33,641 nt of DNA from Flavobacteriales bacterium (GTDB lineage Bacteria > Bacteroidota > Bacteroidia > Flavobacteriales_F > PHOS-HE28). The notes below the pieces were generated by a model. The model made no database searches and had not been told where the DNA came from. It saw nothing but the letters and a program-made list of their open reading frames with translations. Location of the stretch: contig JADJVC010000013.1 in assembly GCA_016710685.1 (NCBI GenBank), positions 1 through 33,641 on the forward strand. The letters run 5' to 3'. This document shows positions 1-10,137 of this stretch, in pieces. Each line of letters begins with the position of its first letter. Position 1 is the stretch's first letter. Position numbers and translations under genes: made by a program.

Positions 1-557
1 ACGCGAGCTGGTGCCCAGTTGCCAGCGGGAAGAGCGGCATGCGCAGGAAGACCTTTACAGTCGTTTTGCACGGCGCATAATATGCCGTTTGCCCGCATGC
101 CCCCCGCGCAGGCGGAGGACCTGTTGCAGGAGGGCTTCATACGTGTGTTCGATAAGCTGGGCGGGTTTCCGCATCGAAGGTTCTTTGGAAGGCTGGATCG
201 CCGCATCATGAGCCACCGTAAAAATCACCACCGCAAAAGCTCCGTGCGCAACGAAGGTGCTGGGCACTGAAAACAGGCCCGGAACGCGCGGTGGCGCCGG
301 TGGCTGTAGCAAACCTGGGTTAACAGAATTGCTGACTTTGGTGCAGAACCTGCCGGAAGGATACCGCATGGTCTTCAACCTCTTCGCCATTGAAGAGCCC
401 CGACCATGCAGAAATAGCCCCCCTGTTAGGCTGCGCGGAAAGCACATCGCGCCGTTAATTGGCCAAAGCACGACGCGTGCTGCAAAAACAAATTGGGGGA
501 ACCAGGGCACTTGAACAAATAAATGGCCCGCATAAGCGACCGAAAATGAACGCGTGA
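1..557 (+). CDS. ECF-type RNA polymerase sigma factor, frameshifted, 5' end cut by the window
   Basis: Directs RNA polymerase to a specific set of promoters as an extracytoplasmic-function sigma-70 factor. Region 2 is visible near 100-165 (AEDLLQEGFIRVFDKLGGF), followed near 185-245 by pieces such as GSLEGWI and NHHRKSS. Region 4 is visible near 320-490 (LLTLVQNLPEGYRMVFNLF, then a shifted piece with GC.ESTSR and AKARRVLQKQ). At least three indels separate these pieces. Only the first few residues seem to be missing upstream, because the sequence opens with a typical N-terminus (ELV..CQR.ERHAQEDLY.RF). No anti-sigma gene of the usual FecR type follows. Instead a one-span protein with an outer-membrane barrel starts at about 546, overlapping the sigma stop. 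That order recurs in Bacteroidota. Family assignment is confident; exact ends are not. Confidence 0.85.
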
Positions 558-2124
558 CAACCGCTCGATAGTCTCTTCGCCCGCGCGCTGCGAGATGCAG
601 AAAGAACGCCGCCACCCCCCGTATTGGGAAGCTGTTGCACTGACCCGGGCTGGGCGCACGTAACGCTGGTGAGGCTGCAACGGCTGGCTGGGGCTTGCTG
701 GCCCTGCTGCTGCTGCCAGGCGGTGCAGGCGCGGCGGTGGGGCTTTGTTGACGCGCAAAGTGATGCGTTAGCGCTGAAATCGGCGTGGCATCGCCTGCGG
801 CGGCCATGGAAAGCGAACGGATTGCTACATCCGTCATCACCTTATCACCATTGGCGCGCCAGAAGAACAAAGAACGTCCGCTGCCAGTTCTGTGGATCCA
901 GAACAACCCTTGGCCACGCCGCAGAAAAATCCGAAGTGACCCCGCAGGTCGAGCGCGCGTACGGAAGCCGCGGCGCACGCAACCACCGGTAATAGCCGCC
1001 TCTCGGCGTTTTGCTCCGGTACGTAATCGACACTTCAACCGTGATGCCAAAACGACAAAGCTCAGCTGGAAAGTGAACACAGAAACGATCATTGGAAGAA
1101 TTGTATGAACGGCCTGGAAGTAGCCGTTGACAATGACATTCGCGGGTGAAGGCTGAGTAACGAAAGCTTCCACCGGAAAATACTTTCGAACAAGTTGGAA
1201 CAAGAAGGTATTGGCCACGAACAAAACCACTGTTAATGTGCAAGAAACGGCCAATTCAAGAGAAGCCCAAAGCCGTCACCCATTCAGTTCATGACAGCAT
1301 CGGCCTTTGCTGATGCCGGTGACGCGCGTTTTCGTGTGCGCCGTTCCGAGTTACTACCAGCACTATTGGCGGCACCTGATGCACGGCCCACTAGGAGTTC
1401 ATCAGCACGGCGCGCTTGGTGGTTGGCGGCTACGGCGGGCCAGTTCCGAGAGGACCGCACCTGGCATGGAGCCGATGCCGAATGGTGAACAGCTTGCAGA
1501 GCACCGAATTGCCGCATTATCCCACGGGAATTGTGCTGGTGGGCAAGGAAGGCCGTGGCGGCTGGGGTGTGGCGTTGGCCTGGAATACAATGCCGGGCGC
1601 TACGCATACAGGCACTTCGATCCCAATTCATCCAACGCACGGATTCGCTCGTTTACGTGGTGACCACTTTCAATTCCGATGTTACCGAAAGCTATTCGGA
1701 TACGCTGAGCACCTTCGCGGAGCAGCGACAAACAGTGGCCGCGGAAAACCGCTACCACCTGCGCGTGCCCGCGGGGCCAGCTGGAACAAGGTGGCACCGG
1801 TGGCATTTTGGTGCGTGGGCCGGGCTTGCGGTCGAATTCAACACCCAGCGATCCGAAGCTACGTTGGTGGAGGCCATCGGCGGTCTGCAAAGCGTGGATG
1901 TGGCCACCGCACCGGTGGAAACGCACATCCACCGTGTTGACCGGTAGTGTTGCGGCCGACATCGGTTGGCATTACGGGAACGCATTGGAATATGGGCTTC
2001 ACCCACGTATGCCGTCGGTTTTGCGTTCTTTGTCCGCCGCTTATTGAATGCGCCCTATGCCATGCCCGGGAACGCCTTGGTGGTAAACGCCGCTTGAAGC
2101 CTACACACTTTGCCCCGCCCATGA
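546..2124 (+). CDS. One-span protein with C-terminal outer-membrane beta-barrel, heavily frameshifted
   Basis: Reconstructed across frames as a protein of about 500 residues. The N-terminus (near 563-625) reads LDSLFARALRDAERTPPP followed by WEAVA, a short cytoplasmic head often seen in Bacteroidota proteins encoded right after an ECF sigma factor. A hydrophobic, Ala/Gly/Leu-rich stretch near 675-745 is the likely inner-membrane span. A Ser/Thr/Pro/Ala-rich linker covers about 780-1290. From about 1400 to 2100 the pieces alternate polar and aromatic residues in barrel style (LEYNAGRYAYRHFD, SLVYVVTTFNSDVTESYSD, WHFGAWAGLAVEFNTQ, DIGWHYGNALEYGL). The last strand is probably ALVVNAAL..HF, giving a stop that overlaps the next ATG at 2121. 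An alternative stop is at 2047. Specific function is unknown; it may transmit an envelope signal to the sigma factor. Confidence 0.6.
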
Positions 2125-3233
2125 ACACGCGCGCCCTCGTTTACTCATGCACGTCTTGACATCGGCATTGCGCAAGCCTGGTGCGCGTAAGGTGCCCTTT
2201 GCGCTGCCACGGACACGACTTTCTTCAGCTTTCAGGACCAAGGCGGGTACAACCACCAGTTCGCCAGAGCCCCCCCGCCGGGCTGGACCATGCAGTACCA
2301 AGAATGGGCCTTTGGTGGAGCGGATTGGAATGATTCTCAGCCTTACCCGCAAGCTTCCGTGCTATTTCCCGGTGCCGGGGATTATTCGCTGATCTGTTTG
2401 CGTGCCACCCAAGAAGACCATTTTCCAGTAACCAGTGCGTGTCCATTTATTGTGCGCTCCTTAACGTGCCGGTGGACAGTGCATGCGCTGGGCTAATTCG
2501 TTTGCTTTACCATCGAATCCCAAAGCGGAGGGATCCAGTTCAACAACCTCACTACGAGCGTTATACCGGAGCCCACCACAATGATGTGGGACTTCGGGGA
2601 CGGCAGCACCAGTGATGAAGTGTCTCCGCTACACATACCCGGGCGCAGGACCTCAAGGCATGTCTTACGGTGATTTCCGGCACCGCATTGCGGCCACCGC
2701 CTGTAACTGGATATACCTCGCCCACCGGACGTTTTCGTGGTTACCGCTAACCCGCCATTGGCGTTATCCACACGAGCGCACCATCGCCGTGTTCGACCAG
2801 CGTTACCCGGAATGAACAGCTCGATAAACTGGGACTTCGGAGATGGCGCCCAAGCCGCGGTAGCCCGGTGTTGCACGTACGCGGACGACGGCGATTACCA
2901 GGTCTGCCGGAAATATCGGCTTGGGGGCCCTTAACGCCGATACGTGCATGGGAAGCGCCTGTAAATGGTATTCACCTTTCCGGCCATCACGGGCGTAAAT
3001 GACCTTGGAAAACCGGCGTCGCCAAAAGTCTATCCAGTTCCGTTCACGCATCATTTCACCGTCGATGGGAAGGTGGATGAGCATGCTTATTGGGTTTTAG
3101 GACTTATTGGGCCGAAGGCGCATGCGCGGAGTATTCCGACTCTTGGGAGATTTGATGTTTCCCAAAAGGTTGGCACCCAGTTTATTTGCTCGATGTTTTC
3201 GGGATTGCAGAGCAAGGTGGTGAACGGTTGTAA
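2121..3233 (+). CDS. Secreted PKD-domain protein with T9SS sorting domain, frameshifted
   Basis: Predicted to cross the inner membrane by a signal peptide and the outer membrane by the type IX system. A start at 2121 gives MNTRALVYS, then a frameshift before an Ala/Leu-rich stretch, taken as a damaged signal peptide. The body contains PKD-type (Ig-like) signatures: MMWDFGDGSTSDE with HTYPGAG near 2580-2650, and INWDFGDGAQAAV with YADDGDYQVC near 2825-2905. Pieces around 2280-2400 (WTMQYQEWAFG, SLICLRATQEDHFPV) suggest an earlier related domain. The C-terminal 75 or so residues (about 3000-3233) look like a type A T9SS domain (KVYPVPFTHHFTV .. RFDVSQ). The expected end VVKRL-stop is reached if one A is restored in GTGAACGGTTGTAA. 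It precedes the nine-repeat PKD gene by 65 bp, so co-transcription is likely. Ligand unknown. Confidence 0.65.
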
Positions 3234-3298
3234 AGAGCAACGAATAGCGGGCGACTTTTCGTGGGTTGCCGTCATTGCCCTACCAACCCAACTTTATC

Positions 3299-5933
3299 AT
3301 GCACCGTTTCATATCTGTATGCTTGATTGCCGCTGCGGCGCAATTATTTCCCATTCCCCGTCCGACAATTTGAACCTGGTTTCCAAGTAACGGTGGTTGG
3401 GCATGTAGCGCATTCCGGAGGAAGGGATTCACAACTAGAACTTACAACTGGAATTTCGGTGACGGCACTTTTGGCTATGGCCTGGCCTGTCCACACGACA
3501 CGACTCCCGCACGTACACAGCTTTAGCTTGGTTTTGGGCGTGGGTTCAACTAACGCAAGGGACAGCTGCGCCGCCGATCATTCCGAAACGGTAATGATCG
3601 CTGGTGGTGGCTCGCCCTGTGACAACCTGAATGCGAACTTTGAAGTGAGCTTGAACGGATACAGCGACCTTTCACCCGCCAACACCGGACGGGCAACATT
3701 ACATCTGGCATTTTGAAGACGTTTCTTCAGGCGATTCGCCCGAACCAACGCATACCACAGTACGCCCGGCACCTATACCGCTTGCTTGGTGGTTTGGGCT
3801 TGGAATCCGTAAACGCAGGACACGTGTTACGAAGACCATTGCGAAACAGTCGTGATCGGTGGTGGTGGTTCGCCATGCGATAATTTGAACGCCGGTTTCC
3901 AAGTAACGGTGGACGGGCATGTAGCCCATTTCGGCGGCAGCGATTCTCCCAATCAGCACTACAACTGGAATTTCGGGGACGGCACTTTTGGCGACAACGC
4001 GCAGCCTGCACACACGTACACGAATCCCGGCTACATATACCGCTTGCTTGGTGGTTTGGGCTTGGAATCCGCAAACGCAGGACACGTGTTACGAAGACCA
4101 TTGCGAAACAGTTTATCGGTGGTGGTGGTTCGCCATGCGAGAATTTGAACGCCGGTTTCAAGTAACGGTGGATGGGCACGTTGCCCATTTTCTGGCGGCA
4201 GCGATTCTCCCAACCAGCACTACAACTGGAATTTCGGGGACGGCACTTTGGCGACAACGCGCAGCCTGTACACACGTACACGAATCCCGGCACATATACC
4301 GCTTGCTTGGTGGTTTGGGCTTGGAATCCGCAAACGCAGGACACGTGTTACGGACCATTGCGAAACAGTTTTATCGGTGGTGGTGGTTCGCCAGCCATGA
4401 GAACTCGAACGCCGGTTTAGCAACGGTGGATGGGCACGTTGCCCATTTCGGCGGCAGCGATTCTCCCAACCAGCACTACAACTGGAATTTCGGGGACGGC
4501 ACTTTGGCGACAACGCGCAGCCTGTACACACGTACACGAATCCCGCGCATATACAGCGTGCTTGGTGGTTTGGGCTTGGAATCCGCAAACGCAGGACACG
4601 TGTTATGAAGACCATTGCGAAACAGTCGTGATCGGTGGTGGTGGTTCGCCATGCGATAATTTGAACGCCGGTTTCCAAGTAACGGTGGACGGCATGCGGC
4701 GCACTCGGCGGCAGCGATTCTCCCAACCAGCACTACAACTGGAATTTCGGGGACGGCACTTTTGGCGACAACGCGCAGCCTGTACACGTACACGAATCCC
4801 GGCACTTATACAGCGTGCTTGGTGGTTTGGGCTTGGAATCCGCAAACGCAGGACACGTGTTATGAAGACCATTCCGAAACAGTCTTATCGGTGGTGGTGG
4901 TTCGCCATGCGATAATTTGAACGCCGGTTTCCAAGTAACGGTGGACGGGCATGTAGCGCACTTCGGCGGAAGTGACTCGCCCAACCAGTCCTACAATTGG
5001 AGTTTTGGTGACGGTACTTTTGGCTTTGGCCCTCAGCCTGTACACACGTACACGAATCCCGGCACGTACACAGCTTGCTTGGCGGTTTGGGCGTGGGATC
5101 CACAAACGCAGGACAGCTGCTCGCCGATCATTGCGAAACGGTGGCGTATCGGTGGTGGTGGTTCGCCATGCGATAATTTGAACGCCGATTTCCAAGTAAC
5201 GGTGGATGGGCAAGAAGCGCATTTCGGAGGAAGCGATTCACCCAACCAGCACTACAACTGGAATTTCGGGGACGGCACTTATGGCTACGGTCCACAGCCT
5301 GTACACCCATGCGGAACCGGGCACCTACACTGCCTGCTTACTTGTTTGGCTTGGAATGCGCAAACACAGGACACGTGTTTTGAGGACCATTGCGAAACAG
5401 TGGTTATCGGTGGTGGTGGCTCTCCCCGTGAGAATTTGAACGCTGGTTTCCAAGTAACGGTTGATGGGCAAGTTGCACATTCAGCAGCAGCGCTTCGCCA
5501 AACCAAACCCACATCTGGAATTTTGGTGACAACAACTTCGATTACGGTTCGAGGCAGTGCATACGTAGGCGGAGCCTGGAGAATACCATCCTTGTTTGGT
5601 TATTTGGGCTTGGGACCCAGCAGCTCAAGATAGCTGCTCAGCCTTGCCATGAAACGGTGTCGATCCTTCCCACAAGAATTGAAGAACCTTCTATCGGGAC
5701 CGTTGGTTGCGCAGCCCCAGCCTTTCACTGGATCATGTGGGTATTTCCGCCTCGGACTTTCAGGTGATTTCCAGTTGAGCCTGGTGGACATGGTTGGCCG
5801 GATAGTGGACCAACGGCAGGTTGCACCGACAGGCGAAGCCGAATTGAATAGCGGCCAATTGCCCTCGGGAGCATACGTGTTAGCGCATTGAAACGCCGCC
5901 GGAACACGCACTTTGCGCCTGTTAAAGCGTTGA
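3299..5933 (+). CDS. Secreted protein of nine tandem PKD repeats with T9SS sorting domain, frameshifted
   Basis: Starts with a clear signal peptide (MHRFISVCLIAAAAQLF) and goes almost directly into the first PKD repeat at 3364. Nine repeats of about 87 residues follow. The consensus begins CDNLNAGFQVTVDGHVAHF, contains YNWNFGDGTFG (the PKD core) and HTYTNPGTYTACLVVWAW, and ends ETVVIGGGGSP. Each repeat carries Cys residues near both ends, which may form disulfides outside the cell. The last 80 residues form a type A T9SS domain (FQLSLVDMVGRIVDQ, LNSGQLPSGAYVL). The raw frame stops at 5891, but restoring one indel gives the usual ending TRTLRLLKR-stop at 5931-5933, immediately before a hairpin. 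Nearly every repeat has an indel, so the true copy number and frame need better reads. Probably a surface-anchored or released adhesin-like protein; the ligand cannot be told from sequence. Confidence 0.7.
3364..5660 (+). repeat. Nine tandem copies of a ~261 bp PKD-encoding unit
   Basis: The motif for DNLNAGF recurs near 3366, 3628, 3878, 4139, 4401, 4652, 4911, 5171 and 5431, giving a period of 250-262 bases. A Gly-rich hinge encoded by GGTGGTGGT closes each unit. Copies 3 to 7 are close to identical in DNA, including silent positions, while copies 1, 2, 8 and 9 are more diverged. That pattern fits recent unit duplication or gene conversion in the middle of the array. Confidence 0.85.
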
Positions 5934-5943
5934 TCGATAAAAA

Positions 5944-5967
5944 GGGCCGGGATGTTCGCCCCGGCCC
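5944..5967 (-). terminator. Intrinsic terminator between convergent genes
   Basis: A perfect 8-bp stem (GGGCCGGG / CCCGGCCC) with an 8-base loop. Read on the minus strand it is followed by TTTTTA, as expected for termination of ssb transcripts. It lies 10 bases after the probable stop of the PKD gene, so it may also act from the plus side, though the T-run is missing there. Confidence 0.7.
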
Positions 5968-5989
5968 CGCTTGTTCATTGCTTCCGGCT

Positions 5990-6352
5990 CTACGCCGCTT
6001 CAGCCACCTCGGCTACTTCAGCCGGTGCCTCCACCAACTGAAAGCTGTTGAGCACAACATCCGTGGAATACCGCTTTTGGCCGTCCTTTTCCTACACCCA
6101 TGGACTAACCGGCCCTCCAACGTAATGCGGCTGCCTTTGCGGAGTTGCTCGACGCCTGCTCGGCAACGCGGCCCCGACCGCCATGTCTAACCATTGGGTG
6201 TCTTCCTTGGTTTGGCCGTCGCCGTATGTGAAACGCTCGTTGGTGGCTACACTGAAGCGGGCCATCCGCTTGCCGCCGTTGAACTCATGCACGCTGGGGT
6301 CTTTACCAAGGTTGCCCATGAGCTGTACGCGGTTTCTGATCATCTTTTCCAT
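5990..6352 (-). CDS. ssb: Single-stranded DNA-binding protein, one or two frameshifts
   Basis: Binds single-stranded DNA through an OB fold during replication, recombination and repair. The N-terminal half is clear: MIRNRVQLMGNLGKDPSVHEF, then ARFSVATNERF and DTQWLDMAVWG with the last residue recovered by a frame change. After an indel near 6150 the OB fold resumes (ITLEGRLVHG). The C-terminus reads VVLNSFQLVEAP followed by AEVAEVAEAA and a stop at 5990. At about 120 residues it is short for the family and lacks the usual acidic DDDIPF-type tip that recruits partner proteins, so it may be a secondary SSB. The start could be 6352 (MEKMIRN) or 6343 (MIRN). It ends facing a terminator shared with the PKD gene. 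Confidence 0.85.
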
Positions 6353-6558
6353 TTTGGTGTTGGGTGTTTAGTTGGCTGTTCGTTCAGCCGCCGCAAAACT
6401 CAGCCTGGCCGCAAGCGTTAGTCGGCCAGTATGCGTTTATATGCGTTAGTAAGCGCTGACTGTCGTTTGTGCAACGATTAATGGCGGTGAACAGCACCTG
6501 CCACCTTGCCCGTATTGCCTATTTTGGCCGCTGAAAAAGCAACCCCATCTGCATCACG

Positions 6559-7393
6559 ATGAGCACAAAACGGATCCTCGTCCCAACGGATTTCCACCAA
6601 AGTAGCTGATTGCGCCATGAACCACGCCGCGGCCTTGGCGGAACGGATGGGGGCAACAGTGGATATCCTGCACATCGTTTCCAAAGCTGCGGACCTGCCT
6701 GAGGCACGAACCAAAGTAGCCATGGAAGCGGCCCGTGGCAAAAAATGGAGCAAAACGGTGGAATTCAGGCCGCAGGTGCGCGTGGGGTCGGTTTATGAGG
6801 AAATTGGCAACACCGCATCGGAGCTAGGCGCAGAACTCATCATCATGGGCACGCATGGCATGCGCGGTATGCAGTTCATTACCGGAAGCAGGGCCTTGCG
6901 CGTTATCACCAACGGGAAAGTGCCATTCGTTGTGGTGCAAGAACGCAACATAGGTCCCGAGGGCTACAACGACATACTCGTGCCGATGGACCTACAGCAG
7001 GAAACGCGGGAAAAATTAGCCTTAGTGGCCGATATGGCTAAGTACTTTGACAGCCGTGCGCATATCATCACACCGCGTGAAACGGACGAATTCCTGCGCA
7101 AGCAATTGAGCAACAACATCCGCTTCGCGGAGAATTTCTTCAGTGAGCGCGGCATTCCCATGGACGTTACCATCGCGGAAGTGGACAGTGGGCATTTCGT
7201 TTCAGCCGTATTGGACCATGCCCAAAAGACCAATGCAGACCTTATAGCCATCATGAACCTCTCACGTGGCAACATTTTCGGGGTGTTGGGCGTGCCCTAC
7301 GAGCAGGAGGTCATTACCAACCAGGCCATGATCCCGGTGATGCTGATGAACCCAAGGGAGTCCGCGGCCGGTAGCAGTTGGAGTTTCCAATAG
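6559..7393 (+). CDS. Universal stress protein with two Usp domains
   Basis: A cytoplasmic protein of about 277 residues with two tandem Usp (alpha/beta, Rossmann-like) domains, the common Bacteroidota form. The first domain opens with MSTKRILVPTDF, typical of the first beta strand. One indel near 6595 separates this from VADCAMNHAAALAERMGA. A glycine-rich segment at the end of domain 1 (GTHGMRGMQFITGSRA, then VPFVVVQE) resembles the nucleotide-binding loop of ATP-binding Usp proteins. Domain 2 starts YNDILVPMDL and ends NQAMIPVMLMNP; its matching loop (NLSRGNIFGVLGVPYEQEV) is less canonical. The precise stress role cannot be read from sequence. It stands alone, between ssb (divergent) and the phosphatase operon (convergent). 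Confidence 0.9.
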
Positions 7394-7447
7394 GAAGGGC
7401 TATCGAAGGCCGCTTCAGAAAACGTGGCCATATCGGGGGGGGCGTAG

Positions 7448-9228
7448 TCACACTTGCAAGCCCAGTACGAGCACGTCGTCCACCTGCTCCAGGGCACCTT
7501 TCCAGGTGGTGAAAGCCGCAGTGAGCTTGCTTTTCCGGACCGCCGGCGCATCGCCTTGCAGTTCCACCAGCAATTCCCTGAACCTTCGGTACAGGAATTT
7601 TTTACCCTTAGGCCCGCCAAACTGGTCCGCGTACCCGTCAGAGAACACATAGACGGCATCACCCTTTTGCAGCTGGATGACATGGCCGGAGAACGATACA
7701 CCGTTCAAGGCGAATCCGCCAATGGCCAATTTGTTCGGGGCATAAGGGATCACTTCCCCGGCCCGTACCACGTAAAGGGGGCAGTTGGCACCCGCATATT
7801 CAAGCACCAAAGTATCCGCATCGAACGAACATAGGGCCATGTCCATGCCGTCGCGAACGTTCTGCCCGCGATCGAGGTGCAGCGTTTCGTAAGCTATTCT
7901 GTTCAAATGGCCAAGTATCGCCGCCGGGTCCGTCAGGTGCCGTTCCTTTACCACTTGGTTGAGCCCGTTATGGCCCACCAAGCTCATAAACGCGCCCGGC
8001 ACGCCGTGGCCCGTGCAGTCCACTGCGGCGAACACGGTTTTATTACCAATGGATTCCACCCAATAGAAATCGCCGCTTACGATATCCTTTGGCCTGTAAA
8101 GGATGAATGCACCCGGCAAGAGTTCCTGCACGCGTGCCTCCGAAGGCAGGATGGATTCTTGTAGCCGCTTGGCGTAGCGGATGCTGTCGGTGACGTTTTT
8201 GTACAGCTCTACCACCTTTTTACCTTCGCGTTCCGCCTCGTCCTTTTGCCGTACCACCTCTTCCGTGCGCTCCTTCACTTTTTCCTCCAAGTGCCGTTCG
8301 CGCTCTTTCAGTTCGGCGCGCATCATTAGCAGGGCATGGCCCAGTACGTCTTCTTCGCTTAGGGGCTGGTAATCCGCTTTGAAATCGCCAGCGGCCAAAG
8401 CATGTGAAAAATCGGTGGTGCGGCGAAGACCCGCCACCAAGCCGCCCAATGCCACGGACATGTCGCCCACCTCATCGTTACGGTGTATGATCGGTGAACG
8501 AGGGAACACGCCACGGCCCAGCTCCAAAAGGATGGACCGCAGCCGGTGGACCGGCCTAACAATGCCGCGAACCAGTAAAATGGCCACGATGGAACCGATG
8601 AGCACCAGCGCCGAACCTAAGTAAAGCACCAAGAACCGCAGTGAATCAAAGCTGCGCAGCATGTCTTGCCGAAGGCTCTTGCGCTTGGCATCCAAGGTGT
8701 TCACCAGCGCGTCCAGGTCGTTCAACACCTTTTCCGTCTGGCGGTCCAAACCTCCGCCTTCTTCGGCCAAGTCCTTGGCATTGAAGTAAGCCACGGGATC
8801 CTGATAACTTTCGAAATCAGGAAGCATGCGCTTTACGTTGTCATGCATCTCGAAAAGCGCGCTCATGTCCGTGAAGGCCCGGCTCATCAATGCCACCTCG
8901 TTCTTGTCCCAACCCCCTTGTAGCGTGTCGATCCGGTCCATCAACTGGGGAAGATCTTTTTCGGAGATCTCTTAGGCCGTTTTTCCGGCGCATCCGGAAT
9001 ACTCTCCACCAAAGCCCAGTGCTTCACCAGAGTGCGGGCGTTCACTATCAGGTTGCGCAGACGTGCCACGGCGTCCACGGACGGGGCGTACACGTTGCCG
9101 ATCTGGTTGTTGATCGCCCGCGCCCGCACCAGGGTGTTGTTGGTGAGTGCCAATACCAGCACCGTGAAAAAAATGAAGAGGCCGAAGCCCAAACTGATTC
9201 GTCGCCCGATGGTCCACCTGAAGCGCAT
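7448..9228 (-). CDS. Membrane HAMP-domain SpoIIE/PP2C-type serine phosphatase, one frameshift
   Basis: About 593 residues. Order of parts: an N-terminal transmembrane segment (LGFGLFIFFTVLVLAL), a periplasmic sensor region of about 170 mostly helical residues, a second transmembrane segment (FLVLYLGSALVLIGSIVAIL), a HAMP linker (RPVHRLRSILLELGRG), a coiled coil rich in Glu/Lys/Arg (near 8210-8320), and a SpoIIE-type PP2M phosphatase domain. The phosphatase has the metal-binding motifs SGDFYWVE, DCTGHGVPGAFMSLVG, VRDGMDMALC, VFSDGYADQFGG and DDVLVLGL. The two parts are joined across one missing base near 8950-8970. It should turn an envelope signal into dephosphorylation of a cytoplasmic protein. 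It is the last gene of a tight operon with a TPR protein (7 bp gap) and a YfiR-like protein. Confidence 0.9.
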
Positions 9229-9235
9229 GCCGTGC

Positions 9236-10129
9236 TTATTGGTCGTGCCCTGGACTGTCGTCGTGCTTCAGCTCCTCGTACATGTGCCGGTAGTACTTGC
9301 TCTTCTCCTCGTCCTGCAGGCTGTAATGGATGCCCTCCAAGCCGATGAGCGTTTCCTTGCGCGAAGGGTCCATGTCATGTGCCTTTTCCATGTAGGGCAG
9401 CGCCAGGGTGAAGAAATCCCGGCTTGCCTCCTGGATCTGCTGAATGCTGGGTATGTCGTTGTCCGCGTCGATGCGCTGGATGTTGAACACGCCGCGGTTG
9501 TAATAGAGGGTGGCCAAGTTGTAGTTGGCCCCGTAATTGCCGGGATCTTTGGCCAGAACGGCAAGGTAGGTTTTCACCGCCTCGTTGTACCAATGCAGTT
9601 CAGCGCGGTCTTGGTTAAAGAGCTTTACCTGCACGGTGCCTAAGGCGTTGCCGAACTCCACGTCGCGTGCTTTGAAGGTGGTGTCCGGCGACAGCCTTCT
9701 TACAGCCTCCTTGTATTTGCGGTAGTACTCCGTGGCACTGTCCGCCGCCAGTACGTTCAGGGCGTGGACGGCATCGTTGTAAATGGTCCGTGAGAGGTAG
9801 TCATAAGCGGGCAGCGTGCTGGCAGCGTACTGTTGGGCGGTGTCCTGCTGCAGGGCGGTGTAGAGGCTGGCCAGTGATTCATCGCGCAGGAGTGACGCGC
9901 CTTCGCTGCTCACCGATGCCTTGTAAAGGTCCTTGTACACGAAGCCGCGCAGCACCCAGGTTTCAGCGGTGGCGGCCATGTCCGGGTCCCTGATGGCCTG
10001 GTCCAGCAGGACCCGCGCTCCTTCAAGGTCGCCGGCACGGTATTTTTCGTTGGCCTCGCCCAATGTGCCGGGCTGCGACCACGCGATGCCCACCAGGAGC
10101 AGCGCGAAGAGGGTCAGGGCGGTTCTCAT
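9236..10129 (-). CDS. Secreted TPR-type helical repeat protein
   Basis: An intact 297-residue protein with a clean signal peptide (MRTALTLFALLLVGIAWSQ). The rest is all-helical with TPR-like elements: KYRAGDLEGARVLLDQAI near residues 30-47, WVLRGFVYKDLYKA near 59-72, and NYGANYNLATLYYNRGVF near 198-215. The C-terminus is charged (HDDSPGHDQ). It has no T9SS domain, so a periplasmic location is likely. It sits between the YfiR-like gene (8 bp gap) and the HAMP phosphatase (7 bp gap), so it probably works in the same signalling module, perhaps as a scaffold. That role is inference from position only. Confidence 0.85.
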   Translation of the reverse strand: MRTALTLFALLLVGIAWSQPGTLGEANEKYRAGDLEGARVLLDQAIRDPDMAATAETWVLRGFVYKDLYKASVSSEGASLLRDESLASLYTALQQDTAQQYAASTLPAYDYLSRTIYNDAVHALNVLAADSATEYYRKYKEAVRRLSPDTTFKARDVEFGNALGTVQVKLFNQDRAELHWYNEAVKTYLAVLAKDPGNYGANYNLATLYYNRGVFNIQRIDADNDIPSIQQIQEASRDFFTLALPYMEKAHDMDPSRKETLIGLEGIHYSLQDEEKSKYYRHMYEELKHDDSPGHDQ

Positions 10130-10137
10130 TTTCGTTG

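Noticed and set aside
55..1254. A 399-codon open frame on the minus strand
   Set aside because: It lies antisense to the ECF sigma factor and the barrel protein, whose conserved motifs are clear on the plus strand. Its translation has no recognisable domain and is typical of GC-rich antisense frames.
3727..4872. Long minus-strand open frames through the PKD array
   Set aside because: They repeat with the same 260-base period as the plus-strand PKD units and read as mirror products of the repeat. The signal peptide and T9SS tail are on the plus strand.
3364..5660. CRISPR-like interpretation of the evenly spaced repeats
   Set aside because: Units are about 260 bases, directly adjacent without unique spacers, and encode PKD domains.
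6360..6558. Promoter for the universal stress protein
   Set aside because: TATTTTG near 6518-6524 resembles the -7 element but has the wrong spacing and no TTG at the right distance.
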